NCBI GenBank assembly: GCA_947478725.1
Contig: CANJWZ010000015.1
Coordinates: 21,179-85,178 of the forward strand
Source: Comamonadaceae bacterium
Lineage (GTDB): Bacteria > Pseudomonadota > Gammaproteobacteria > Burkholderiales > Burkholderiaceae_C
Direction: 5' to 3'
Length of the DNA stretch: 64,000 nt
Shown: positions 55,290-64,000 of the stretch, piece by piece
How the letters are laid out: each line of letters begins with the position of its first letter
Numbering within the stretch: the stretch's first letter is position 1
Notes under the pieces: generated by a model
The model's input: only the letters and a program-made list of their open reading frames with translations
Database searches by the model: none
What the model was told of the DNA's origin: nothing
Program-made: the position numbers and the translations under genes

Positions 55290-56447
55290 ATGAAACCCTT
55301 TAATGTCACCCGCGCGCTTGCCCACGCCGTCATAGGCATCAGCGCGCTGGGCGCTGTATCCTCATGGGCCGCTGACCTGAAAGTGGGCTTCATCACCTCC
55401 TTGTCAGGCCCCGTGTCGTCACTGGGCATTCCTTACGAAAAAGGAATGAGGGCGGCACTGGCGTACAAGTCCGAACTGGCCGGTCGCAAGATCCAGGTGA
55501 TTCAGCTCGATGATGCCTCTGACCCCTCGACCGCCGCACGCAACGCGCGCAAGATGATTGAAGAAGACAAGGTCGACATCATCATCGGCACCGCCGGCTC
55601 ACCGGGTGCGCTGGCCATTGCGGCCGTCGCCCGCGAAACCAAAACACCACTGATCTCGATCGCCAACGCCAACCTTAACGGCGAAGAAGGCGCCTGGATG
55701 GTCACCCTTCCGCAACCTGCGCCACTGATGGTGACGGCGGTTGTCGAACGCATGAAGAAGTCCGGTGTTAAAACCGTCGGCTTCATCGGCTTTTCGGATG
55801 CCTGGGGCGACCTGGTGTATGACGCATTGGCCAAGGCAGCGCCCGACGCCGGCATCAAGGTGGTGTCCAACGAGCGCTACGCCCGCGCCGACACTTCTGT
55901 GACCGGACAGGTTCTCAAGATCGTCGCCCTGCGCCCTGATGCAGTCATCACCGGCACCTCCGGCACGCCAGGCGCGCTGCCGTATCTGGCCCTGGCAGAA
56001 CGCGGCTACAAGGGCTTGATTTATGGCACCCACGCCTTGATCAACCCCGACTTTGTGCGTGTGGGCGGTGCTTCCGTGGAGGGCCTGCTGGCACCTACCG
56101 GCCCGGTCGTGGTGGCAGAACAGCTGCCCGAGAGCAACCCGATGCGCAAGGCGGCCATGGACTACCGTGCCGGCTACCAAAAAGCCAATGGCGCAGTGCC
56201 TACCGATGCGTTTTCTGCCTACACCTTTGACGCCTGGCTGCTGCTGCTCGATGCCGCGTCGCGCACCAAGGGTGAGCCCGGCACGCCACAGTACCGCGTG
56301 GCCTTGCGCGACGCCATGGTCAATACCAAAGAGCTGGTCGGCACCCACAGTGTCTACAACTTTAAACCCGATAGCCGCTATGGCTCTGACGACCGTTCGC
56401 GCGTGATCGTCAAGCTCGAAAAAGGTCAGTGGAAGCTGGTTCCTTGA
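55290..56447 (+). CDS. Liv-type ABC transporter substrate-binding protein (copy 1)
   Basis: The product is 385 residues with a signal peptide ending near 'VSSWA' (residue about 28). The Leu/Ile/Val-type fold shows 'LKVGFITSLSGPVSSLGIPY' and 'GFIGFSDAWGDLVYDALAKA'. In catabolic clusters such proteins bind aromatic acids for uptake. A closely related paralogue of identical length follows at 56511. A ribosome site (accaggagcc) precedes the ATG. The membrane parts of the transporter are encoded further on at 59539-63106. Confidence 0.9.
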   Translation: MKPFNVTRALAHAVIGISALGAVSSWAADLKVGFITSLSGPVSSLGIPYEKGMRAALAYKSELAGRKIQVIQLDDASDPSTAARNARKMIEEDKVDIIIGTAGSPGALAIAAVARETKTPLISIANANLNGEEGAWMVTLPQPAPLMVTAVVERMKKSGVKTVGFIGFSDAWGDLVYDALAKAAPDAGIKVVSNERYARADTSVTGQVLKIVALRPDAVITGTSGTPGALPYLALAERGYKGLIYGTHALINPDFVRVGGASVEGLLAPTGPVVVAEQLPESNPMRKAAMDYRAGYQKANGAVPTDAFSAYTFDAWLLLLDAASRTKGEPGTPQYRVALRDAMVNTKELVGTHSVYNFKPDSRYGSDDRSRVIVKLEKGQWKLVP

Positions 56448-56510
56448 CCCGGCCCCAGGCCACGTGTTGATTTTGAAGTGTGTTGATTTTAAAAACGAAG
56501 GAGTACAGAA

Positions 56511-57668
56511 ATGAAAGAGATGATTCGAAACATGAAACGCGCCGCCTTGACGGTGGCCTTGGGTGTGGGCCTGAACAGCGCCGCGCTGGCAGTTGACCTG
56601 AAGGTCGGCCTGAGCGTTTCGCTTTCCGGCCCCAACTCATCGCTGGGCGTTCCTTATGTCAAGGGCATGCAGGCGGCGGCGGCTTACAAATCCGAAGTCA
56701 ACGGTCGCAAGATCCAGTTCATCGTGCTCGATGACGGCTCGGACCCCACCACCGCCGGACGCAATGCGCGCAAGCTGGTGGAAGAAGACAAGGTCGACGT
56801 GCTCATGGGCACCTCTGGCGTGCCCGCCGCGATTGCCATGGCGCAAGTCGCACGCGATGCCAAGGTGCCGATGATCGGCCTCACGCCCATCCAGATCGAG
56901 GCAGCCGATAACCCCTGGGTTTTCACCGTCGCCCAGTCGACGCAGCTGATGATTGACGCGGTGGTGGACCGCATGAAAAAAGACGGTGTCAAATCGGTGG
57001 GCTACATCGGCTTTTCTGACGCCTGGGGTGACCTGGTCTACAACGCGCTGATCAAGGCTGCGCCCGAGGCCGGCATCAAGGTGCTGGGCAATGAGCGCTA
57101 TGCACGCGCTGACGCGTCAGTCACAGGCCAGGTGCTCAAGCTGCTGGCCATGCGGCCCGACGCGGTGATGACCGGTGGCGCCGGCACACCCGGTGCGCTG
57201 CCTTTCCTGGCATTGACCGAGCGCGGCTTCAAGGGCGGCATGTACGGCCAGCACGGCCTGATCAACGCCGACTTTGTGCGTGTGGTCAGTGCCGCTGGGC
57301 AGGGCGCCCTCATGCCCACGGGCCCGGTGATCGTTGCCGAGCAATTGCCCGCAGACCATCCCACCAAGAAAATCTCAACAGCTTTTCGCAGCACGTTCCA
57401 GAAATTGCACAACGCCCCGACCAGTGACGCCTTCTCGGCGTATTCGTTTGACGGCTGGCTGGTCTTTCTGGACGCGGCTGCCCGCGCCAAGGGCGAACCT
57501 GGCACACCGGAGTTCCGGGTGTCGCTGCGCGATGCGATCGCCAGCACCAAGGAGCTGGTCGGCACCCACGGCGTGTACAACTTCAAGCCCGGCAACATCT
57601 ACGGCGTCGATGAGCGCGCACGTGTGATCGTCAGGCTCGACAAAGGCCAGTGGAAGCTGGTCCCGTAA
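56511..57668 (+). CDS. Liv-type ABC transporter substrate-binding protein (copy 2)
   Basis: The product is 385 residues, a tandem duplicate of the preceding gene: both have 'GFSDAWGDLVY', 'NERYARAD' and 'SVTGQVLK'. The signal peptide ends near 'NSAALA'. Differences are concentrated in the N-terminal lobe ('GTSGVPAAIAMAQVARDAKV' versus 'GTAGSPGALAIAAVARETKT'), which could change ligand preference. The pair feed one transporter. It lies 18 bases before the second Rieske alpha gene. Confidence 0.9.
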   Translation: MKEMIRNMKRAALTVALGVGLNSAALAVDLKVGLSVSLSGPNSSLGVPYVKGMQAAAAYKSEVNGRKIQFIVLDDGSDPTTAGRNARKLVEEDKVDVLMGTSGVPAAIAMAQVARDAKVPMIGLTPIQIEAADNPWVFTVAQSTQLMIDAVVDRMKKDGVKSVGYIGFSDAWGDLVYNALIKAAPEAGIKVLGNERYARADASVTGQVLKLLAMRPDAVMTGGAGTPGALPFLALTERGFKGGMYGQHGLINADFVRVVSAAGQGALMPTGPVIVAEQLPADHPTKKISTAFRSTFQKLHNAPTSDAFSAYSFDGWLVFLDAAARAKGEPGTPEFRVSLRDAIASTKELVGTHGVYNFKPGNIYGVDERARVIVRLDKGQWKLVP

Positions 57669-57686
57669 AGCCTTGAGGCGAGCCTG

Positions 57687-59012
57687 ATGACCGACTACCG
57701 CCAGCAACCCGAGGCGATTCAGGCACTCGTTCAGGAAGACCGCGTTCACCGTGATGTCTACCTGAGCGAGGCGCTCTTTGCCCTGGAACAAGAGCGCTTT
57801 TTTGCGCGCACCTGGCTGTTTGCCGGTCATGCCAGCCAAGTGCCCAACGCGGGCGACTACTGGTCGCTTGAGCTAGCGGGCAGGCCCCTCATGATGGTGC
57901 GTCAAGCTGACGGTTCGGTTCGCATGCTCTACAACCGCTGCGCGCACAAGGGCGCGCAGCTGGTCAGCGAGGAAAGCGGTAACACCGGCAAATTCTTTCG
58001 CTGTCCGTACCACGGCTGGAGCTACAAGCTGGACGGCCAGACGATCGCGATTCCGTTCAAAGGGGGCTACGAGGGCACGCGTCTGAACGAGTGCGAAGCC
58101 GGTCAGGGCCTCACGGGTTTACCGCAGGTGGTCAATTACCGCGACTTCATTTTTGTGCGCCTGGCCGACGAGGGCCCGGCTTTTGCCGACTACTTCGGCC
58201 AGGTGTTGCAGTCCATCGACAATCTGGTCGACCGCTCACCCGAGTCACGCTTGAGCGTGAGCGGTGGCGTGCTGCGCAACATCGTTCACTGCAATTGGAA
58301 GATGTATCTGGAAAACATCAATGATGCGGTGCACCCCATGTCCACGCACGAGTCGGCCACGCAGGCGGCTGCCGCGCTTTGGAGCGGCCATGGTGCCGAT
58401 GAAGCCAAGCCCATGGCGATGGAACAGATACTGCCTTTCGGTGCCGGTTACGAATTTTTTGACAAGATGGGCGGACGCGTTTTTGACAACGGTCACAGCT
58501 TGCTCGGGGTGAACTTCAGCATCCACTCGGGTTACGCCCCATTGCCCGACTACGAGGCGTCCCTGGCGGCCGCGCATGGTGTCGAGCGCACCCAAGAAAT
58601 TTTGCAACGCTCGCCGCAAAACTGCGTGCTGTTTCCCAGCCTGGCCATCAAGGGCTCACCGCAGGTGATGCGGGTGATTCGTCCGCTGTCGGCCAACCGC
58701 ACCCTGATCGAGGCCTGGAGCTTTCGGGTGGCCGGCGCGCCTGACCTGCTCTTTGAGCGGGCCATGAGCTACAACCGGCTGGTGTTCTCGCCGATGTCGG
58801 TGGTCGCACACGACGACGTGCGTATTTTTGAGAGCATTCAAAAAGGTCTGCGCGCCGAAGGCAACGAATGGGTCAGCCTGCACCGCGGTTTTAACCCCGC
58901 TGAACGCAGCGCCACGACCATCACCACCAACGGCACCAATGAGCTGCTGATGCGCAACCAGTTTCGCGCATGGGCCAAGTTCATGACGCCAGCTGCCCAG
59001 GGCCCCGCATGA
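57687..59012 (+). CDS. Rieske aromatic-ring-hydroxylating dioxygenase, alpha subunit (copy 2)
   Basis: The product is 441 residues, paralogous to the alpha subunit at 47771 along its whole length, with the same Rieske ligand positions (C85, H87, C106, H109; 'NRCAHKG', 'FRCPYHGWSY'). The iron site is 'NWKMYLENINDAVHPMSTHE' with a later 'VVAHDDVRIFESIQ'. Two distinct but related oxygenases in one operon suggest either two substrates or two successive hydroxylations. It overlaps its beta subunit by four bases. Confidence 0.92.
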   Translation: MTDYRQQPEAIQALVQEDRVHRDVYLSEALFALEQERFFARTWLFAGHASQVPNAGDYWSLELAGRPLMMVRQADGSVRMLYNRCAHKGAQLVSEESGNTGKFFRCPYHGWSYKLDGQTIAIPFKGGYEGTRLNECEAGQGLTGLPQVVNYRDFIFVRLADEGPAFADYFGQVLQSIDNLVDRSPESRLSVSGGVLRNIVHCNWKMYLENINDAVHPMSTHESATQAAAALWSGHGADEAKPMAMEQILPFGAGYEFFDKMGGRVFDNGHSLLGVNFSIHSGYAPLPDYEASLAAAHGVERTQEILQRSPQNCVLFPSLAIKGSPQVMRVIRPLSANRTLIEAWSFRVAGAPDLLFERAMSYNRLVFSPMSVVAHDDVRIFESIQKGLRAEGNEWVSLHRGFNPAERSATTITTNGTNELLMRNQFRAWAKFMTPAAQGPA

Positions 59013-59482
59013 TGCAAGACCCTGCCGACTTTGTGGTGGCCGAAGCCGCGCTGCTCGACGCCGGCCGTTTTGACGACTGGCTGGCGCTGTTTGCGCCCGC
59101 TGGGCACTACTGGGTGCCACTGCTGGGCGCGGCGCAGGCCGATCCGGTGTCGCATAACTCGATTGCCTACGAAGACCGGCTGCTGCTGGCCTTGCGTGTT
59201 CAGCGGCTGAAGAACCCACGCGCGCATTCGCTACACCCGCGCGTGTGCTGCCAGCATGTGCTGCAGCGCTCCAGCCTTCAGGCTTCAGGCCCTGCGGGGG
59301 GCGAGGTTGTGCTGCGCACGCCCTTTATCTATACCGAGGCGCAGGGGCAGGAGCAGATCATGCTGACCGGCATCTTTAGCCACCGGCTCCTGCCAACGCA
59401 GGGGGGGTGGGAAATTTTGCAAAAACGTGTAGACCTTCTCAATAGCGGGCAGCCACTGCCCGCTATTCAGTTGTTCATTTGA
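59009..59482 (+). CDS. Rieske dioxygenase beta subunit (copy 2)
   Basis: The product is 157 residues starting at the ATG at 59009 (an ATG at 59012 is also in frame). The fold matches the beta subunit at 49084: 'DFVVAEAALLDAGRFDDWLA', 'YWVPLLGAAQADP' and the end 'LNSGQPLPAIQLFI'. It is translationally coupled to its alpha subunit and separated by 56 bases from the permease gene. Confidence 0.9.
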   Translation: MMQDPADFVVAEAALLDAGRFDDWLALFAPAGHYWVPLLGAAQADPVSHNSIAYEDRLLLALRVQRLKNPRAHSLHPRVCCQHVLQRSSLQASGPAGGEVVLRTPFIYTEAQGQEQIMLTGIFSHRLLPTQGGWEILQKRVDLLNSGQPLPAIQLFI

Positions 59483-59538
59483 GTCAGGCTGCCAAACGGC
59501 ATTGCAACAGAGGTTGAGACGATGCGAAGGATTTTTCA

Positions 59539-60594
59539 ATGACATGGGACATAGCACTCATTTTGGGTATCGACGGCCTGGCCAATGGCGCGGTCTACCT
59601 GCTCGCCGGTCTCGGGCTGGTGCTGATTTTTTCAGTCACCCGGGTGGTGTTCGTGCCGTTTGGCGACATTGCCGCCTTTGCCGCGCTGAGCCTGGCCGCT
59701 TTTGAAACCGGCCGGGTACCGCCGACCATCGGCATGGTGGTGGTGCTGGCCGCGCTGGCCACCTTGACCGAGGTTGGCAGTTTGCTGCGCCGGGGTGAGG
59801 CCCGTCTGGTGCCGAAGGCGCTGCTGACTTGGGGAATCTTGCCCTTGCTGCCTTGCGTGCTGGCCTGGCTGGCCAGCCGGCCAGGCGTTCCTCCGGTCGC
59901 GCATATTGCTGTGAGCGTGCTGCTGGTCGTGCCCATGGCGCCCCTGCTGGGCCGGGTCGTGTTTCAGCCGATTGCCGATGCGTCGGTGCTGGTGCTGCTG
60001 ATTGTCTCGCTGGCCCTGCACTTTTTGTTGTCGGGTCTGGGCCTGCTGTTCTTTGGTCCTGAGGGCTCGCGCACGCAGCCGCTGGCCAACGGCTCGCTTC
60101 AGCTGGGCGATGGCTTTTCGGTGAGCGCGCAGGTCATCTTGATGATCGGTGCCGGCCTGGTGCTGAGCGCCTTGTTTTATCTGGTGTTTGAACGCACCAC
60201 CATGGGCAAGGCCTTGCGCGCTACTGCCGTGAACCGTGTGGGCGCCCGTCTGGTGGGGATTCGTCCGGCCCGCACGGCCCTGATGGCCTATGCCTGTGCG
60301 TCTTTGTTGGCCGGCCTGATCGGTGTGCTGATTGCGCCGGTAACCACCATGTATTACGACTCGGGTTTCATCATTGGCCTGAAGGCCTTTGTGGCGGCGA
60401 TCATCGGTGGGCTGGTGAGCTACCCGGTGACCGCAATCGGCGCGTTGTCGGTCGGGGTGGTTGAGAGCTTTGCCTCCTTCTGGAGCGGCGCGCTCAAGGA
60501 CGTTATCGTCTTTAGCTTGCTGATCCCGGTGCTGATGCTGCGGTCTTTCATGGCACGCCACATTGAGGAAGAAGAAGTGGAGATCGACCAATGA
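59539..60594 (+). CDS. Branched-chain-type ABC transporter permease LivH-like
   Basis: The product is 351 residues with about nine hydrophobic segments. 'GLANGAVYLLAGLGLVLIFS' is the usual LivH start; the coupling region is 'LRATAVNRVGARLVGIRP', and 'AVIGGLVSYPVTAIGAL'-like text (residues about 290-305) closes the fold. It is somewhat longer than LivH because of an extra hydrophobic hairpin near residues 85-130. It forms the inner-membrane channel with the LivM half of the following fusion protein. Confidence 0.92.
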   Translation: MTWDIALILGIDGLANGAVYLLAGLGLVLIFSVTRVVFVPFGDIAAFAALSLAAFETGRVPPTIGMVVVLAALATLTEVGSLLRRGEARLVPKALLTWGILPLLPCVLAWLASRPGVPPVAHIAVSVLLVVPMAPLLGRVVFQPIADASVLVLLIVSLALHFLLSGLGLLFFGPEGSRTQPLANGSLQLGDGFSVSAQVILMIGAGLVLSALFYLVFERTTMGKALRATAVNRVGARLVGIRPARTALMAYACASLLAGLIGVLIAPVTTMYYDSGFIIGLKAFVAAIIGGLVSYPVTAIGALSVGVVESFASFWSGALKDVIVFSLLIPVLMLRSFMARHIEEEEVEIDQ

Positions 60595-62378
60595 AAACTT
60601 TACTTGCGCGGCCGGCTTTGCTGCTGGCCATCCTGGCTGTTTTTGTGGCCGCAGTTCCGGTTCTTTTCAGTAACTTCGCCGTCTCTTTGCTGAACGATGT
60701 GGGCATTGCCTCGCTGGTGGCGCTGGGGCTGGTGTTGCTCACCGGGATTGGCGGCGCCACCTCCTTCGGGCAGGCCGCCTTTGTGGGAATTGCGGCTTAC
60801 GCCAGCGCCTGGCTGACCACCACCCAGGGGATGTCGCCCTGGCTGGGCCTGCTCTTTGCGCTCACGCTCACCGCGGTGTCTGCGCTGGCGATCGGCATGT
60901 TGACCCTGCGTCTGGGCGGTCACTTTCTGTCGCTGAGCACGATCGCCTGGGGCCTGTCGATTGCCATGCTGTTTGGCAACATCGATGCACTGGGCCGGCA
61001 CACTGGCTTGTCGAATATCCCCGCGCTCTCGATTGCCGGCGGGTCACTGGCCGATCCGCGCGCGATTTACTACTTGATCTGGTCTCTGGTCGCACTGGCT
61101 TTCTGGTTTGGCTACAACCTGCTGAACTCGCGTCCGGGGCGAGCCATTCGCAGCCTGCGAGGCGGCGCCATTTTGCTGGCAAGCGTGGGTGCCGACGCCT
61201 ACCGGGTGCGGCTCACGCTGTTCCTCACGGCGGCCTTGCTGGCCGGCCTGGCGGGCTGGCTGTATGCGCACATGAACCGGTTCATCAGCCCCTCGCCGTT
61301 TGACGTGCGTGCCAGCATCGAATACCTGCTCATGGCGGTGGCTGGCGGTCTTGGTCACATTGCCGGTGCCCTGGTGGGTGCGGCGCTGGTGATGGTCCTG
61401 AAAAACGGATTGCAGGACGTTTTGCCCTTGCTAACGCAGCGGGCTGGTCAGCTGGAGGCGGTGACTTTCGCTGTGCTCTTCATCCTGACACTGCACTTTG
61501 CCCGCAGTGGTCTGATGGGTTTTGTCAGGCGCTTCACACGAAGCCGCACCGGCGTTGCGAGCCCCCGGCCTGAGATCGCTGCGGCTGAACCGCTGGCGCA
61601 GCGCAGCCCGCCCGCCCGCGGCACAACCATTCTTCAGGTCAGCGGTGCGGTCAAGCGCTTTGGTGGTCTTGTGGCGGTCAATGACGTCAGCTTTGACGTC
61701 AAGGCCGGCGAGATTGTGGGCCTGATCGGACCCAATGGCGCGGGCAAGTCGACCATGTTCAACCTGCTGACCTGCACCGCGCCCATGACAGCCGGCCAGG
61801 TGAATTTTCTCGGCCAAGACGTCAGTGGCATGAGCCAGCGCGAGGTTGCCCGACTGGGCCTGGCCCGCACTTTTCAGCACGTCAAGCTGCGCCCGCACAT
61901 GAGTTTGCTGGACAACGTTGCCCTGGGGGCTTATGCCCGCACCAGCGCCGGTGTGCTCATGGCCGGCTTGCGGCTGGACCGCCGCGAGGAATACCAGGTG
62001 CTGCGCGAAGCGCAGCACCAGCTTGACCGCATTGGCCTTGGGCAGCGGGCCCATGAAGAGGCGGGCAGCCTGCCGCTGGGCACCCAGCGCATGCTTGAAA
62101 TCGCCCGGGCACTGGCGGCCGACCCGGTGCTGTTGGTGCTGGACGAACCCGCCGCCGGGTTACGGCGCAAGGAAAAAATGGCGCTCGGCGACTTGCTGCG
62201 AAAGCTCCGTGATGACGGCGTGACCATCCTGATCGTCGAGCATGACATGGAGTTTGTGATGACTCTGGTGGACCGTTTGGTGGTCATGAATTTTGGCTCC
62301 AAGCTGGTCGAGGGCGATCCCGCTGCCGTGCGTGCCGACGAGAGTGTGCAGTCCGCTTACCTGGGGAGCGTTGTATGA
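60591..62378 (+). CDS. Fused branched-chain-type ABC permease (LivM) and ATPase (LivG)
   Basis: The product is 595 residues. Residues 1 to about 310 are a LivM-type permease ('[20 protein letters not shown]', then eight or so hydrophobic segments). A linker of about 35 residues follows, then a LivG-type ATPase with Walker A '[15 protein letters not shown]', signature region '[16 protein letters not shown]' (LSGGQ replaced by LPLGT) and Walker B '[12 protein letters not shown]'. The gene overlaps both neighbours by four bases. The fusion ties permease and ATPase in a fixed 1:1 ratio. Confidence 0.92.
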   Translation: MKTLLARPALLLAILAVFVAAVPVLFSNFAVSLLNDVGIASLVALGLVLLTGIGGATSFGQAAFVGIAAYASAWLTTTQGMSPWLGLLFALTLTAVSALAIGMLTLRLGGHFLSLSTIAWGLSIAMLFGNIDALGRHTGLSNIPALSIAGGSLADPRAIYYLIWSLVALAFWFGYNLLNSRPGRAIRSLRGGAILLASVGADAYRVRLTLFLTAALLAGLAGWLYAHMNRFISPSPFDVRASIEYLLMAVAGGLGHIAGALVGAALVMVLKNGLQDVLPLLTQRAGQLEAVTFAVLFILTLHFARSGLMGFVRRFTRSRTGVASPRPEIAAAEPLAQRSPPARGTTILQVSGAVKRFGGLVAVNDVSFDVKAGEIVGLIGPNGAGKSTMFNLLTCTAPMTAGQVNFLGQDVSGMSQREVARLGLARTFQHVKLRPHMSLLDNVALGAYARTSAGVLMAGLRLDRREEYQVLREAQHQLDRIGLGQRAHEEAGSLPLGTQRMLEIARALAADPVLLVLDEPAAGLRRKEKMALGDLLRKLRDDGVTILIVEHDMEFVMTLVDRLVVMNFGSKLVEGDPAAVRADESVQSAYLGSVV

Positions 62379-63106
62379 GCGCCATGCTTGAAATTGGTGA
62401 CCTGCACGTGTCCTACGGTCAGGTCGAAGCCGTACGCGGCGTGACCTTGTCGCTGAATCCGGGGCAGATCATTTCGGTGATCGGCCCCAACGGTGCCGGC
62501 AAAACCACCTTGCTGGCTGCGGCCATGGGGTTGCTGCCATCCAAGGGATTGCTCCGCTTTGAGGGTGAAGACCTGCATGGCCTGGATGTCGAGGCGCGCG
62601 TCGAGCGCGGCCTGTGTCTGGTGCCTGAAAAACGCGAGCTTTTCGGCGATCTGAGTGTGCTCGACAACCTGCAGCTCGGCGCTTACGCGACCAAGCTGCG
62701 CGGTGACGCCTTGCGCCGTCGCCTGCAATCCGTCTATGACCGTTTTCCGCGCCTGGAAGAACGCCGCAGCCAGCGCGCCAGCACACTCTCGGGTGGCGAG
62801 CGGCAGATGCTGGCGGTGGGGCGCGCCCTGATGTCCTCGCCACGCCTCTTGATGCTCGACGAACCCAGCCTGGGTCTGGCGCCCCTGATAGTTCGCGAAA
62901 TCCTCAGCATCGTGCGCCAGTTGCGCCAAGACGGCGTGTCAATTTTGCTGGTCGAGCAAAACGCCCGGGCGGCTCTGGAGACCTCCGACCAAGGCTATGT
63001 GCTAGAAACCGGTGAGGTTGTGTTGACCGGCCCATCGGGGGAACTTGCCAGCGATGCCCGCGTGCAAGCCACCTACCTGGGCGGCGGTTCTCGCGATGAC
63101 AGCTGA
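62375..63106 (+). CDS. Branched-chain-type ABC transporter ATP-binding protein LivF-like
   Basis: The product is 243 residues with Walker A '[16 protein letters not shown]', signature '[15 protein letters not shown]', Walker B '[13 protein letters not shown]' and the H-loop region '[13 protein letters not shown]'. It completes the Liv-type transporter with the preceding genes. It overlaps the last CoA-ligase gene by 11 bases, so uptake and CoA activation are coupled on the same transcript. Confidence 0.94.
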   Translation: MSAMLEIGDLHVSYGQVEAVRGVTLSLNPGQIISVIGPNGAGKTTLLAAAMGLLPSKGLLRFEGEDLHGLDVEARVERGLCLVPEKRELFGDLSVLDNLQLGAYATKLRGDALRRRLQSVYDRFPRLEERRSQRASTLSGGERQMLAVGRALMSSPRLLMLDEPSLGLAPLIVREILSIVRQLRQDGVSILLVEQNARAALETSDQGYVLETGEVVLTGPSGELASDARVQATYLGGGSRDDS

Positions 63107-64000
63107 CACGCTGCCGGCAAGCATGCCGCCAGCCGAGCGAACGCTGCCTGCCATGCTGCAACGGCAGGCGGCCCGGTTTGGCCAGCAAGCGTTTTTAAAG
63201 CTAGGCGACGTGCGGTGGTCACACGCGCAAGCGGTACAGCTTGCCGCCACGCGCGCAGCCGCGCTTGCCAAAGCCGGCGTTCAGCGGGGCGACCGGGTTG
63301 CCTTGATGAGCAGCAACCGAGGCGAATTTTTAGAGCTCTTTTTGGCCTGCGGCTGGCTGGGCGCGGTGGTGGTACCAATCAACACAGCCTCGATGGGGCC
63401 GCAGATCGCTTATTTTTTGGCCGACAGCCAGGCTCGGCTGCTGGTGATTGAATCAGCGTTTTTGCAGCGCTTGTCCAGGCCCGTGTGCAAAGCCACGGCG
63501 GTGCAAGAAATTTGGGTTTTGGACGAACCTGACGCGAGCGACGCAGCCTACGCTGACTTGGCCGACACTGAGCTGGCTGACGTGGGCCTGCGCGTGCGCC
63601 CTTACCCGGCAGCTGGCGAGCCCGTGCCTGCGGCGGCGGTCGGGCCCGGCGACGCGCTCGCGATTCTCTACACCTCGGGTACCACTGGCCCGGCCAAAGG
63701 GGTGGTTTGCCCCCATGCGCAGTATTACTGGTGGGGCGTGCACAGCGCAGACGTGCTGGGCGTGGGCCCGCGCGACGTGCTGTGCACCACCTTGCCCCTG
63801 TTTCATATCAACGCCCTCAACACCCTGGCGCAAGCCATGCTGATCGGCTGTCAGGCGGTTTTTGAAACGCGTTTTTCGGCGTCCGGGTTTTGGCCTGCCA
63901 TGCACGCCCACGGCGCCACCGTGGTGTACCTGCTGGGCGCGATGGTGCCGATCTTGCTGGCCCAGCCGGCGGGCCCGCCTGAGCGTGGACACCGTGTGCG
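63096..64000 (+). CDS. Acyl-CoA ligase (AMP-forming), second copy, partial at the window edge
   Basis: The reading frame opens at the ATG at 63096 inside the end of the LivF gene and runs without a stop to the window edge (about 300 codons seen). ANL hallmarks are '[20 protein letters not shown]' and '[17 protein letters not shown]', as in ligases of the 4-chlorobenzoate/crotonobetaine type. It is not a copy of the ligase at 49583; the two are related only at family level. Two ligases in one cluster may handle two different acids or stages. The C-terminal catalytic Lys lies outside the window. Confidence 0.85.
   Translation, partial: MTADTLPASMPPAERTLPAMLQRQAARFGQQAFLKLGDVRWSHAQAVQLAATRAAALAKAGVQRGDRVALMSSNRGEFLELFLACGWLGAVVVPINTASMGPQIAYFLADSQARLLVIESAFLQRLSRPVCKATAVQEIWVLDEPDASDAAYADLADTELADVGLRVRPYPAAGEPVPAAAVGPGDALAILYTSGTTGPAKGVVCPHAQYYWWGVHSADVLGVGPRDVLCTTLPLFHINALNTLAQAMLIGCQAVFETRFSASGFWPAMHAHGATVVYLLGAMVPILLAQPAGPPERGHRV

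Noticed and set aside
56455..56470. CACGTG-containing sequence before the second binding protein gene
   Set aside because: Flanks do not match parS; simple chance hexamer.
59632..60591. Minus-strand open frame (319 codons) opposite the LivH gene
   Set aside because: Very His/Gln/Arg-rich, the usual antisense product of a membrane protein gene.

Overview
The window looks like chromosomal DNA of a betaproteobacterium, order Burkholderiales, most likely family Comamonadaceae (Rhodoferax/Polaromonas-like). The basis is protein style, high GC with G/C-ending codons, the gene order around dnaA, and short dispersed repeats of a kind common in that family. The genus is inference, because no search could be run. 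The window spans the replication origin. No tRNA, rRNA, CRISPR array or intact insertion sequence was recognised.

Left part (1-20 kb): the tail of a probable GTP-type PEP carboxykinase, a small membrane protein, a LysR regulator and a polar amino-acid ABC transporter. Next comes a compact four-gene operon (creatininase-like hydrolase, HD-domain protein with a complete di-iron ligand set, AhpD-like protein, Fe(II)/2OG-type oxygenase) that looks like an undescribed catabolic module. Then follow a VOC protein, an M20 carboxypeptidase, a pirin, two DMT exporters, a DinJ/YafQ-type toxin-antitoxin pair, malate synthase G, acetoacetyl-CoA synthetase, a flavin reductase and an M14 peptidase.

Core part (20-45 kb): an orphan PIN gene, an RlmL-type methyltransferase, rpoN, lptB, lptA, dsbA, a SPOR protein, argS, psiF, an AroE-like/AroQ pair, then mnmE-yidC-yidD-rnpA-rpmH read leftward. 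dnaA, dnaN, gyrB and a DUF3297 gene read rightward. The dnaA-dnaN gap has DnaA boxes, a GC cluster, a DnaA-trio run and an AT-rich stretch, so it is the likely oriC. mnmG-rsmG-lysE-parA read back toward the origin, with one perfect parS site inside mnmG and another inside rsmG. No parB lies beside parA. A Phd/VapC-like pair with a clear operator closes this part.

Right part (45-64 kb): a Bug-family binding protein, then a co-oriented, tightly packed cluster of at least 15 genes that leaves the window. It encodes a ferredoxin-type reductase, two paralogous Rieske oxygenase alpha/beta pairs, two acyl-CoA ligases, a thiolase-like protein without the nucleophilic cysteine, a DUF35-SDR fusion, a cyclase-family hydrolase, an SDR, two near-duplicate binding proteins and a Liv-type ABC transporter with a permease-ATPase fusion. 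Together these suggest uptake, CoA activation, ring hydroxylation and side-chain shortening of an unknown aromatic or alicyclic acid. This is the best candidate for an undescribed system.

Two families of short dispersed repeats occur. One (GCTAT-N9-AGC core) is found between genes and also inside the coding regions of acetoacetyl-CoA synthetase, rpoN and mnmE.
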